From: FEN-1297 sp963710735
Lineage (GTDB): Bacteria > Bacteroidota > Ignavibacteria > Ignavibacteriales > Ignavibacteriaceae
Direction of reading: 5' to 3'
Assembly: GCA_963710735.1 (NCBI GenBank)
Contig: CAVQBN010000004.1
Span: 62,001-126,000, forward strand
Length of the DNA: 64,000 nucleotides
In this document: positions 18,484-27,878 of the stretch, one piece after another
How the letters are laid out: each line of letters begins with the position of its first letter
How positions within the stretch are numbered: the stretch's first letter is position 1
Position numbers and translations under genes: made by a program
The notes under the pieces: generated by a model
What the model was told of the DNA's origin: nothing
Seen by the model: the letters and a program-made list of their open reading frames with translations, nothing else
Databases searched by the model: none

Positions 18484-19347
18484 ATGAAACACTTAGCAGA
18501 ACACCAAAAAGGCATTGTGGCTGTTTTAGCGGCAGCACTTCTTTGGAGCACAGGTGGAATCTTTATTAAGCTGGTTACATTTGATGCTATGCAAATCTCT
18601 TTTTTTAGAGGACTTTTTGCTGCAATTGTTTTTGTAATTATCTTCAAGAAAGAAATTTTTTATGCCAACGGATTTACTTTTATAAATGCTTTATTATACT
18701 CTGCAATATTAATTCTCTTTGTGCTGGCTACAAAAATGACCACTGCAGCCAATGCAATATTTCTCCAATACACTGCCCCAATTTATGTCTTAATCTTTGA
18801 ACCTTTGATTAATAAAACAAAATATGAGAAAATTAATATCGTAACTATAACAGTTTGTTTTATTGGAATGATAATGTTCTTTTTAAGCAAGCTCTCTCCC
18901 GGTTCTAAAGAAGGAAATATTATTGCTCTTCTTTCCGGAGTTGCTTACGCAGCTTTTCTTTTAGGCATGAGGAAGAATAAAAAAGAGTACCAGTTCAGCT
19001 CGATATTTTACGGAAATATAATTGTTGCCCTTATTTGTCTTCCCTACATTTTTAATCTTACTAATATAAACTTACCAAATTTATTAATGGTCTCTTATCT
19101 AGGGGTCTTCCAAATAGGAATTGCATATGCAGTATTCAGTTATGGACTGAGAAGGGTTTATGCAATTGAAGCCTCGTTAATTTCTATGATTGAACCTGTT
19201 CTAAATCCGGTTTGGGTTTTTCTGGGTTATGGAGAAGTCCCTTCATTTACTGCTATTATTGGGGGTATAATTATCATTTCAGCTATTTCGGTAAGGACTT
19301 TCATTCTGGAAGCACCGATAATGAAAGCAAGATTAAAAAGGAATTAG
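18484..19347 (+). CDS. EamA/DMT-superfamily transporter
   Basis: A 287-residue inner-membrane protein with ten predicted helices arranged as two EamA halves. The first half opens with GIVAVLAAALLWSTGGIFIK and the second with GNIIALLSGVAYAAFLLGM. The conserved end of the second half, SLISMIEPVLNPVWVFLGYGE, matches the family. Members export amino acids or other metabolites, but substrate cannot be inferred. The gene is monocistronic as far as can be seen: it is divergent from the deacetylase operon and separated from the next plus-strand gene by about 330 bases containing a perfect palindrome. Confidence 0.9.
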   Translation: MKHLAEHQKGIVAVLAAALLWSTGGIFIKLVTFDAMQISFFRGLFAAIVFVIIFKKEIFYANGFTFINALLYSAILILFVLATKMTTAANAIFLQYTAPIYVLIFEPLINKTKYEKINIVTITVCFIGMIMFFLSKLSPGSKEGNIIALLSGVAYAAFLLGMRKNKKEYQFSSIFYGNIIVALICLPYIFNLTNINLPNLLMVSYLGVFQIGIAYAVFSYGLRRVYAIEASLISMIEPVLNPVWVFLGYGEVPSFTAIIGGIIIISAISVRTFILEAPIMKARLKRN

Positions 19348-19390
19348 GTTGTTTTGAAGATTTCTTTTGATGATAGTTTTTTAAATTTGT

Positions 19391-19414
19391 ATGAAAATCC
19401 TTAAGGATTTTCAT
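19391..19414. terminator. Perfect 24-base palindrome downstream of EamA gene
   Basis: The half-site ATGAAAATCCTT is followed immediately by its exact reverse complement. In RNA it would fold as a stem of about ten pairs with a tiny loop. It lies 43 bases after the EamA stop codon and may end that transcript, although no run of T follows on the plus strand. A protein-binding site is an alternative. Confidence 0.45.
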
Positions 19415-19676
19415 AAACGGTCCTAATATTCTTTTTAACGTATTCAATACATCAAACAATATACTTTACCTATCGATTCTTCCCTTTATATCGAATTTTT
19501 AATTGAGAAAAATATTCTAATTTTTTTCCGATACACTAAATACCGAGAGGTCAATTTTATATTTTACTTCTTTCAAAAAAATAAAAATAAATTTGATATT
19601 GCAAAATCAAAAAAAATATTTTAACTTGCGCAGGTTTATTAAACTAATAACAGCTCACGAAACTAAAGGAGGAGTC

Positions 19677-21326
19677 ATGAGTAAACTTCTTATTGTATTG
19701 TTTTCCTTTTTCTTAATATTCAACTTAAATGCCCAGGATGTATTTCATAGGGCATCTACAATCCACACTCTTCAATATGAACCCGGCGGCGGCGGATTCG
19801 GAAATTTTATTGCAGGAGTGGATTGGGATAAAGATGGTTTGCCTGAAATTTATGCTGTCAATGCAAACTATATAGACAGGGATGGTGAACTAGTCCCAAA
19901 GATATACAAGTTTGAATGGAACCCAACAACTACACAGTGGGATTCTGTCTGGGGCGCCATACTTCCAGCTCAAGCACAAAATACTTGGATCGGGCTCGCT
20001 TGGGGCGATCTTGATAAAGATGGTAAGCCTGAATTAATTTGGTGTCCTTCTAATTATCCTAGTCCACCTGTTCCATCTTTGGTTAATCCTAATCCGCTAC
20101 GTATAATTGTATACGAAGTTGTTGGTGATGGAAGTGATAATTTAGGAGTTGATGACGGATTCGGTAGTTTTTCGCCTAATGCTTCCACAACACTTGTAAC
20201 AGAAAATGATTATAATTTAAGACCACTTCAACTTAAGATTACCGACATTGATAATGACGGAACTGATGAAATAATTTTTTGTGACCAGGCTGCTGACTGG
20301 CATTATGGTGTAGTTTCTGTAGACAATATTCCCGATAACGGAGATGGAAGCGAAACCTGGACGGTGGAAGCTAACGGATTGAACGATCCCAATCAAGCCG
20401 GTATGGGAAGTGTATACGATTGTGATATTGTTGGAAACACCATTTATTTGTTTGCCTCATCCGGACTCATTTACCCTGTTAAAGTTGAAAATGGGACATA
20501 TACTTCATTGCCTGCATTGACTAATGTAGCCAATGAAGATGGTTCATTTAAAGGCAGTGTTACAGCCGATCTAGACAATGATGGAATTCCTGAAATTGTA
20601 TTGGGCAGCTGGTCAAATGATAAAGTATATGTACTAAAACAAGTCGCAGATACTCTTCAAACATTTGAAGTTGGTAATTGTCCTAATGCCGGCAGATTAA
20701 ATGGCGCAGCTGGCGGAGACTTAGATAATGATGGACACCCGGATTTTGTATTTGGTACGAGAAGTGCCAGCACTCCAAATAATGCCGTATACAGAGTTGA
20801 ATTCCAAGGTGGAGACATTTCAGATCCCGCCAATTATGAAGTTTCAATGATTGATTCTCTTTTAGTTCCGGCTCCAGGTGGTACAGGCGGTCAGCTTGAT
20901 GTTTTCGCTATGGGTAATGTTGATGGCGATCCAGCAGATGAAGTAATATACACTCAAGGTTATACCAGAGGTGTTGCAAATGATACAACAGCTGATGCTG
21001 CTATTCTGGACATAATCAGCACTCCTTTAAGCGTAAAACTTGTTGATAACAAAATACCAGATCAATTTTATCTAAATCAGAATTATCCTAATCCTTTCAA
21101 CCCTTCAACCACAATACAGTTTGGGGTAAAAAAAGAAAGTGTTGTTGAATTAAAAATATTTAATGTCTTAGGTCAGGAAATTACTACATTGATTAGTGGA
21201 CAATTAATGAAAGCCGGTTCATATAATGTTGATTTTAATGCTTCCAATCTTGCGAGCGGTACTTACATCTATAGATTGAAAGCTGGGAATCAAGTTACAT
21301 CAAGAAAAATGGTTCTCTTGAAATAA
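19677..21326 (+). CDS. FG-GAP/VCBS repeat protein with T9SS type A sorting domain
   Basis: The start is placed at the ATG at 19677, which has an AAAGGAGGA ribosome-binding site and gives a good signal peptide (MSKLLIVLFSFFLIFNLNAQ). A TTG 84 bases upstream is open but lacks both. The mature part carries integrin-like calcium motifs: DWDKDGLPEIYAV, WGDLDKDGKPELIW, ITDIDNDGTDEIIF, TADLDNDGIPEIVLG and GGDLDNDGHPDFVFG, consistent with a seven-bladed FG-GAP propeller. The last 85 residues are the T9SS type A domain, with NYPNPFNPSTTI and ending SRKMVLLK, which directs passage through the outer membrane and surface attachment. Length is about 549 residues. Ligand unknown. Confidence 0.92.
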   Translation: MSKLLIVLFSFFLIFNLNAQDVFHRASTIHTLQYEPGGGGFGNFIAGVDWDKDGLPEIYAVNANYIDRDGELVPKIYKFEWNPTTTQWDSVWGAILPAQAQNTWIGLAWGDLDKDGKPELIWCPSNYPSPPVPSLVNPNPLRIIVYEVVGDGSDNLGVDDGFGSFSPNASTTLVTENDYNLRPLQLKITDIDNDGTDEIIFCDQAADWHYGVVSVDNIPDNGDGSETWTVEANGLNDPNQAGMGSVYDCDIVGNTIYLFASSGLIYPVKVENGTYTSLPALTNVANEDGSFKGSVTADLDNDGIPEIVLGSWSNDKVYVLKQVADTLQTFEVGNCPNAGRLNGAAGGDLDNDGHPDFVFGTRSASTPNNAVYRVEFQGGDISDPANYEVSMIDSLLVPAPGGTGGQLDVFAMGNVDGDPADEVIYTQGYTRGVANDTTADAAILDIISTPLSVKLVDNKIPDQFYLNQNYPNPFNPSTTIQFGVKKESVVELKIFNVLGQEITTLISGQLMKAGSYNVDFNASNLASGTYIYRLKAGNQVTSRKMVLLK

Positions 21327-21342
21327 AGGTAAAAATTTATAA

Positions 21343-21405
21343 AACCTCCGAAGTATTCCAAGCTTCGGAGGTTAAATATGGGGCTCATCTCTTCCTTTGA
21401 GATGA
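21343..21405 (+). terminator. Two consecutive hairpins after the FG-GAP gene
   Basis: A perfect 11-pair stem (AACCTCCGAAG at 21343-21353 with CTTCGGAGGTT at 21363-21373) is followed by a 7-pair stem (TCATCTC at 21385-21391 with GAGATGA at 21399-21405). No long T run follows either. They sit between the FG-GAP gene and the TonB-receptor gene and probably form the 3' end of the former transcript. The TCATCTC/GAGATGA stem recurs in the hairpin at 41688. Confidence 0.65.
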
Positions 21406-21531
21406 TGTTTATATCATAAAAGCTGGGAAATAAGTTTAAAGGTCTTTTTTAAAACTAATGGATATAACTAACCCCTTAAAAAATTGTTCTATTACTAATT
21501 CTTTAAATACAATTGATGTATCGAGGTTACT

Positions 21532-24273
21532 ATGGACAGAAAAATAATTTTTGTTATTCCATTTCTGTTAATATTACTATTACCCAATAATATTTTTGCA
21601 GGCAACACTGGAAAAATATCCGGAAAAGTTACAGAAGCACAAACGGGTGAACCATTGTTAGGCATTAATGTAATTGTACAAGGTACTACCCAAGGTGCAG
21701 CTACAGCGGAAGACGGCTCTTATATTATAAATAATTTAGAACCTGGAACTTATAACCTGGTTTTTTCAGGTGTGGGCTACCAGAAAAAAACAGTGACGAA
21801 TATTAATGTATCAAGTGATTTTACAACAAATATTAATGTCGAACTTTCTTCAGAAACAATTGGCCTTGAGGCTGTTATAGTTGTAGCAAGTAAACCACTT
21901 GTTAGAAAAGATTTAACTTCTTCACAAGTTTCAATTGATGCAAATCAGATTGTAACTCTGCCTGTTGAAAATGTAAATCAATTATTAACTTTGCAGGCTG
22001 GTATTATTAAGGGTGCCAACGGAGAAATTCATATAAAAGGTGGACGTTCAAATGAAGTTTCTTACAATGTAAATGGAGTTTCTATTGTAAATCCTTTTGA
22101 TAATTCCAAATCTGTTGAGATTGCTACGAATGCGATACAGGAATTATCAGTGGTTAGCGGTACATTTAATGCAGAATATGGAAATGCATTAAGCGGAATT
22201 GTAAATTCAATTACCAAAGAAGGAACAAATAAGTATACCGGGAGCATATCATTTTATTCAGGCGACTACCTTAGCAGCCATAGCGATATTTTTTATAATA
22301 TTAATGCAATTGATCCAGTTAATAATTCCGTAGCGGAGTTTACTTTTGGCGGACCTGTCCCATTTCTTAATGATAAAATTACATTTTTCCTTTCGGGAAG
22401 ATTTAATGATGATAAAGGATATTTATACGGGATAAGAGAGCATCAACCAAGTGATTACATTCAATACTTGAGTTCAGACAGCGTAAGTGTTCTTGCTACC
22501 GGTGACGGTAATGTGGTTCCGATGAATCCAAGTACAGATTGGAGCGGTAATGCAAAGATCACATTTAAACCCATTTCAGCTATTAAAATTAATTATGACT
22601 TTTTAATTTCGGATTCTAAATATCAGGTTTATAATCATGAACTTAAATATAATCCGGATGCTAATTATCACCGATATAATTCGGGATTGTTTAATTCCAT
22701 TGAGTTCAGACATGTTTTAAATAATTCAACTTTCTATTCGCTTAAGGGATCGTATAATATAAATGATTATAAGCGTTACCTGTACCCATTACTTGATGCT
22801 TCGGGTAATGAAGTTGATTTTTCTGCTGGAATGGATATGACCGGATTACAGGCCGATCCAATGTATGCCAGCAGTCTACAGTATGTAGCTCAAAACACTT
22901 TTCCGATCGGAGGGACATTGAATGAACAGTTCTACCAAAAGACTAAAACCATAAATGGAAAATTTGATCTTACAAGCCAGTTAAATCTTCATCACGAAGT
23001 TAAAATCGGAGCAGAATATAAACATCATATTCTTAATTATGAAGATTTCCAGGTATTAAAAGATGGAACTCTATCCTTTATTCCTCCTGTGGATAATATT
23101 CTGCATGACAGTTATATAAAAAGACCGACTGAAATTTCAGGATATATTCAGGATAAGATGGAGTTTGATAAACTGATACTAAATATTGGGTTAAGACTCG
23201 ATTATTTTAATTCTGATTCAAAATATTCTACTACAACAAAGTATCCTTCTCCGTTTGATCCCTCACTACCAGATAATGTTGATACGAATACATTATTAAA
23301 AAATGCATCAGCAAAATATCAGGTAAGCCCAAGAATCGGTATTTCTTTTCCAATAACCGATGAAGGAATTATTCATTTCTCATACGGACATTTTTTCCAG
23401 ATTCCTCCGTTTTCTTATTTATATACCAATCCCGATTTCAAATACCCGGTATCCGGAACACCAACATTTGGGAATGCAAATCTAAATCCCGAAAAAACAA
23501 TTACCTATGAAATAGGCTTACAGCAGCAATTGCTATACAATCTTTCATTCGATATTACAGGATTTGTTAAGGATGTAAGGGATTTACTGGCACTTCAAAA
23601 AATTCAGGCAACTGCAAATAAAGCATATTATATGTATGTGAATAAAGATTATGCAAACATAAAAGGGATTACATTTTCTCTAAGAAAAAGTAGAAATTCC
23701 GATGAATTTTTTGGTGCAACTCTTGACTATACCTATCAAACTACCGAAGGCAGCGATACAAGATCCGCTGCGGCATTTTTAGACCTAGCTTCCGGTAGGC
23801 AAAGTGAAAAAATACCGTATTACCTAAGCTGGGACCAACCACATACTTTAACGGCAACATTAAACTTCGGCGGTAAAACATGGAATGCCACACTTGTGGG
23901 CAGAATCGGTTCCGGTTTGCCTTATACCCCACAGCTTCTTTTTGAACAGGTATATTTAAAGACAAATAGCGGGCGTAAACCTTCACAAGCATCAGTTGAT
24001 TTGCTCATAGACAAATCAGTAAATATTTCCAATATGGTTTTTACGTTCTTCTTAAAAGTATTTAATCTATTTGATACTTTAAATGAAAACATTGTATTTG
24101 ATAATACGGGAAGAGCAAATTACACACTTGAAAAAGAATTGGGAACGACTCAAGCTGCCGATCATTATGCAAGTCTAAACCCTTTAATTAAAACTTCAAG
24201 TGAATATTTTGTGCGACCTGATTATTATTTACCTCCAAGGGAAGTAAGGTTAGGGATGACATTCGAGTTTTGA
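21532..24273 (+). CDS. TonB-dependent receptor with carboxypeptidase-regulatory N-terminal domain
   Basis: A 913-residue outer-membrane receptor. It has a signal peptide (residues 1-23), a CarboxypepD_reg-like domain (GKISGKVTEAQTGEPLLGIN to about residue 115), and a plug domain with LPVENVNQLLTLQAGI, GEIHIKGGRSNEVSYNVNG and FNAEYGNALSGIVNSITKEG. A long beta-barrel follows, ending in EVRLGMTFEF with the terminal Phe needed for assembly. Such receptors import large substrates using TonB energy. No TonB box is obvious. It is followed after 23 bases by a 1186-residue secreted protein and then a PorV-like gene, which suggests a receptor plus surface-protein partnership comparable in layout to SusC/SusD. 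The imported substrate is unknown. Confidence 0.93.
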   Translation: MDRKIIFVIPFLLILLLPNNIFAGNTGKISGKVTEAQTGEPLLGINVIVQGTTQGAATAEDGSYIINNLEPGTYNLVFSGVGYQKKTVTNINVSSDFTTNINVELSSETIGLEAVIVVASKPLVRKDLTSSQVSIDANQIVTLPVENVNQLLTLQAGIIKGANGEIHIKGGRSNEVSYNVNGVSIVNPFDNSKSVEIATNAIQELSVVSGTFNAEYGNALSGIVNSITKEGTNKYTGSISFYSGDYLSSHSDIFYNINAIDPVNNSVAEFTFGGPVPFLNDKITFFLSGRFNDDKGYLYGIREHQPSDYIQYLSSDSVSVLATGDGNVVPMNPSTDWSGNAKITFKPISAIKINYDFLISDSKYQVYNHELKYNPDANYHRYNSGLFNSIEFRHVLNNSTFYSLKGSYNINDYKRYLYPLLDASGNEVDFSAGMDMTGLQADPMYASSLQYVAQNTFPIGGTLNEQFYQKTKTINGKFDLTSQLNLHHEVKIGAEYKHHILNYEDFQVLKDGTLSFIPPVDNILHDSYIKRPTEISGYIQDKMEFDKLILNIGLRLDYFNSDSKYSTTTKYPSPFDPSLPDNVDTNTLLKNASAKYQVSPRIGISFPITDEGIIHFSYGHFFQIPPFSYLYTNPDFKYPVSGTPTFGNANLNPEKTITYEIGLQQQLLYNLSFDITGFVKDVRDLLALQKIQATANKAYYMYVNKDYANIKGITFSLRKSRNSDEFFGATLDYTYQTTEGSDTRSAAAFLDLASGRQSEKIPYYLSWDQPHTLTATLNFGGKTWNATLVGRIGSGLPYTPQLLFEQVYLKTNSGRKPSQASVDLLIDKSVNISNMVFTFFLKVFNLFDTLNENIVFDNTGRANYTLEKELGTTQAADHYASLNPLIKTSSEYFVRPDYYLPPREVRLGMTFEF

Positions 24274-24296
24274 AAGTATATTAACGGAGATACTAA

Positions 24297-27200
24297 ATGA
24301 AGATAAAATATATAAATAAATTTCTAATTATAACTTTCTCTATTCTGTTCAGTTGTTTTACAGCAGCACAAAAACTTGATTCTAAAACTGCTCAAGAACA
24401 CCAGGCTGTTAAAGACTACATTCAGAAACAACTCCAGAACAAATCTAAAATAAATAGCTTTCTGAATTTACCAGATAAAAATGAAAGTAGGTACGGTAAG
24501 CTTTTAAAAACTACAGGAATGAAAGATAGAAAAAGTTACATAATGAATGGAAATAAAGTACTGGTATACGTAACTAATTTTGGAGGAATAGGCGGAGGAT
24601 ATACATTGGATCAATCCAGCAGATATTTAGGAGATGTTGTCTGGAAAGGATTACCTTATGTATTCCAATTTGTCCCAATAGTAGGTGCATCTGTTCCAGA
24701 TGCAAGAAATCCTAATAAAAGACTTCATATAATATCTGATGCACTGGATGATTACCCTCATTCAGCAAGACCCGGTGATGACTTTATAGAAATAAACCCG
24801 ACAGAAGATACGTTATGGCAATTTCAACCTCTACCAGGATATGCTGATCCAAATCAGGATAATATGGCACACAATCCGGATTTTGACACCGATAGAGATG
24901 GAAAACCAGATAGCTGGCCCCGTGAGTGGTATAATTCAACTTTAGGAAAATATGTGTGGCCCGGATATTTAAAACAAGATGCAAATAATGCTGATCTTGA
25001 AGTGTTCTGGTCTATGGATGACAGAGATAACCGCGAATTCCCATATTATCCTTACAACAATGATTTGAAAAAAATGGGAATTGGTGTACAGGTTGACGGC
25101 AGAGCTTTACAGTGGAGTAATTCACTAGCAGAGAATGCAGTCTTTTTTGTTTATACAATTACAAATGTAAGCGATAAAGATTTGGACAGCGTATTCTTTG
25201 GAGTTTATGGCGACCCAGATGTAGGAGGTCAAAAGGATAATGCAGATGATATCGGAATATTCTTTCCGCCTTATTCAATTCCAGGCCATAATGTAGATAA
25301 TGTTCCCATTTATTCCAGAAGTATGGTAGCTTTTAAAGATGATGGTAATAATATTGGAGAAAATGCCTTAACAGATGGTATAATTGCGTGCAAATTTTTA
25401 GAGAGTCCAGGTGACGCGAATGATGGAATAGACAATGACGGAGATGGTATGATAGATGAAAGTCAATCCAATGGAATTGATGATGATCATGACTGGAATC
25501 CTGAAACTGACGATGTTGGAATAGATGGTTTACCCAATACTGGTGATGAAGGAGAAGGTGACGGCATTCCAACCGCAGGGAAATTACTTCCAAACGGTGC
25601 TCTTGATCCCCTACATCCCGGTGAACCAAATTTTGAATATACTGATCTAGATGAAGCAGATCAGATTGGTTTAACAAGCTTTAGCACATGGCCATGGGGA
25701 ACTAAAACAGGTAATCCAAACAATCCAAGGGAAGGTTATTATGTAAGTAATGACTCCTTAATGTGGGAAAAGTGCAAACCTAATACTGTAAACCACAATG
25801 GTTTTGAAGAAGTCTTAACTGAGGGACAGGATATTACATTTGTGTTTGGATCAGGTTATATATCACTTAAAAAAGGTGAGACAAAAAGAATTTCGATGGC
25901 ACTTATTTTGGCCAATGATATTGACGATCTTCTTACAACAGCATCAACAGTACAGGATATTTATAATATTAATTATAATTTTTCAAAACCCCCTGATCTT
26001 CCTACCTTAAACGCCGTTCCGGGTGATAAAAAAGTTACACTTTACTGGGATGATAAAGCCGAAAGTAGTATCGATCCTATTACCGGTAAAGATTTCGAAG
26101 GATATGTATTATACAGAAGTACAGATCCCAGCTTTTCGGATATTCAAACTATTTCTGATGGGCAGGCAACTCCATTTTTATCAGAACCTCTTAAGACTTA
26201 TTCAGGTATTGAATGCAAATGGGATTTGGTAAACCAATGGAGCGGTTATCACCCGGTTCCTTATAAAGGCCGCGGTATTCATTATTATCTTGGAGATAAT
26301 ACCGGGCTAGTTCATACTTACGTCGATTCAAATAATGTAATAAACGGACAAACCTATTACTATGCATTGGTGGCATATGACCACGGAGATTCTTTAAATT
26401 TTCCACCTTCAGAAACAACAAAAAAAATAAATGTTGATCCTATAACATCTAAATATATCTTGGATAAAAACACTGCAGCAGTAATTCCAGGCCCAAGGGC
26501 AATAGGATATGTATCTCCTGTTCTAAACAATTCAAATGTTTTGCATAAAAGCGGAATAGGTAATGGAGTTGTAAATTTCTCAATTATAAATGATTTACTG
26601 ATTCCCGACAATGAATATGAATTGTTTTTCAGCGATTCACTATTAGTAAATGGGAAAATGACCGGGGTTAAAAATTATTCCGTTCTAGACTCAAAAGTTT
26701 ATTCTAAAGAAATAAATTTCTATTCTAACAAGTTTGCTGATATCGGATTTAGTAATATTCTTGACGATCAGTACTTGAAATTAAAAGATGCAAATGGGAA
26801 ATTATTTTCAAGGAATAATTCACAAGATACTTCAGATTATATCATTGATTTGCAAATGGGAAAAATAAGAAGATCTTTCGGCAGTCAAATTCCGGATAAT
26901 TCTTCATTAACCTACACACTTGAATTCAGATATTTATCAATTGCAAATAGTACTCTGATGAATTACGAAGATAATAACCCAGTATTTGACGGGGTAAAAT
27001 TACAGTTAACAGATCAACCAATAATTGAATATGACCCAGATAGATCAAAATGGTTAAACGGAAATTCAAATATGACATTTAGCGCTGCATTAGCTTCCAT
27101 AGGATCGGCGACTAATAAAATGGTTTATCCAGCAGATTACGAAATTAAGTTTTCATCAACATACATAGATTCGGCATTTATCAAACCGCCGGGGAAACCA

Positions 27201-27857
27201 TTTACAATGTATCCTGTCAAATATTCAGTTCAGGATATTACTACGGGAGTTCCTCAAAGAATCTTGACGTATTTGAATGAGAATAATGCTACTAGAGACT
27301 CTGCCTGGAGCCCAGGTGAAGAAGTAATTTTGTATAAACCCGGCAGTACGAAGAGCAATGACATGCTTACTTGGGGTGTAAAAATTACCTCTCCTACTGA
27401 TACAACAATAAAGGATATCATTTATCCCGGTGATGGAGATATTCTCTTTATCGCAACAAAAAGACCATTTACTGTTCAGGATACTTTTTATTTAAATACT
27501 AATAAAGGCACATTGGATAATAAAATGGCCTCCTCAAAATTGGATAATATATATGTGGTGCCGAATCCCTATGTAGCATATAATGCATTAGAACCCCAAA
27601 ACCGGCTGTCAGATCAATCACGTGGTGAACGCAGGATTTATTTTGAAAATTTACCACCCAAATGCACAATTCGGATATATTCAATAGTTGGAGATCCTGT
27701 TCGAGTTATTGAACATGAGTCCGGGCTTTCGAACGGCAGAGAATACTGGAACCTATTGAACAGAGATGGTTTCAGTGTATCTTATGGTTTGTATATTGCA
27801 TATATCGACGCACCTGGCATAGGTCAAAAAATAATAAAATTTGCTCTTATTAAGTAA
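24297..27857 (+). CDS. Large exported protein with calcium-type acidic repeats and Fn3-like domain
   Basis: This 1186-residue protein has a signal peptide (residues 1-24, ending SCFTAAQ). I do not recognise the N-terminal 350 residues. Around 378-420 is an acidic stretch like thrombospondin type 3 calcium repeats (GDANDGIDNDGDGMIDES, then GIDDDHDWNPETDDVGIDG). A fibronectin type III-like domain follows near 565-700 (PPDLPTLNAVPGDKKVTLYW and GYVLYRSTDPSF). The C-terminus (VVPNPYVAYNALEPQNR, then GLYIAYIDAPGIGQKIIKF) resembles the FlgD/T9SS-type fold but lacks the canonical NPFNP motif. It is flanked by a TonB receptor and a PorV-like gene, so it is probably a surface protein working with them. 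Confidence 0.8.
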   Translation: MKIKYINKFLIITFSILFSCFTAAQKLDSKTAQEHQAVKDYIQKQLQNKSKINSFLNLPDKNESRYGKLLKTTGMKDRKSYIMNGNKVLVYVTNFGGIGGGYTLDQSSRYLGDVVWKGLPYVFQFVPIVGASVPDARNPNKRLHIISDALDDYPHSARPGDDFIEINPTEDTLWQFQPLPGYADPNQDNMAHNPDFDTDRDGKPDSWPREWYNSTLGKYVWPGYLKQDANNADLEVFWSMDDRDNREFPYYPYNNDLKKMGIGVQVDGRALQWSNSLAENAVFFVYTITNVSDKDLDSVFFGVYGDPDVGGQKDNADDIGIFFPPYSIPGHNVDNVPIYSRSMVAFKDDGNNIGENALTDGIIACKFLESPGDANDGIDNDGDGMIDESQSNGIDDDHDWNPETDDVGIDGLPNTGDEGEGDGIPTAGKLLPNGALDPLHPGEPNFEYTDLDEADQIGLTSFSTWPWGTKTGNPNNPREGYYVSNDSLMWEKCKPNTVNHNGFEEVLTEGQDITFVFGSGYISLKKGETKRISMALILANDIDDLLTTASTVQDIYNINYNFSKPPDLPTLNAVPGDKKVTLYWDDKAESSIDPITGKDFEGYVLYRSTDPSFSDIQTISDGQATPFLSEPLKTYSGIECKWDLVNQWSGYHPVPYKGRGIHYYLGDNTGLVHTYVDSNNVINGQTYYYALVAYDHGDSLNFPPSETTKKINVDPITSKYILDKNTAAVIPGPRAIGYVSPVLNNSNVLHKSGIGNGVVNFSIINDLLIPDNEYELFFSDSLLVNGKMTGVKNYSVLDSKVYSKEINFYSNKFADIGFSNILDDQYLKLKDANGKLFSRNNSQDTSDYIIDLQMGKIRRSFGSQIPDNSSLTYTLEFRYLSIANSTLMNYEDNNPVFDGVKLQLTDQPIIEYDPDRSKWLNGNSNMTFSAALASIGSATNKMVYPADYEIKFSSTYIDSAFIKPPGKPFTMYPVKYSVQDITTGVPQRILTYLNENNATRDSAWSPGEEVILYKPGSTKSNDMLTWGVKITSPTDTTIKDIIYPGDGDILFIATKRPFTVQDTFYLNTNKGTLDNKMASSKLDNIYVVPNPYVAYNALEPQNRLSDQSRGERRIYFENLPPKCTIRIYSIVGDPVRVIEHESGLSNGREYWNLLNRDGFSVSYGLYIAYIDAPGIGQKIIKFALIK

Positions 27858-27878
27858 AGAATTGGCAGGAGTTAATAA

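Noticed and set aside
25400..25580. Tandem nucleotide repeat in the acidic region of the 1186-residue protein
   Set aside because: The repetition is at the protein level (Asp/Gly-rich calcium-type motif) and not a clean DNA repeat.
25333..25677. 114-codon minus-strand frame rich in His and Leu
   Set aside because: Opposite the acidic GATGATG-rich repeats of the 1186-residue protein; the composition is a shadow of that repeat.
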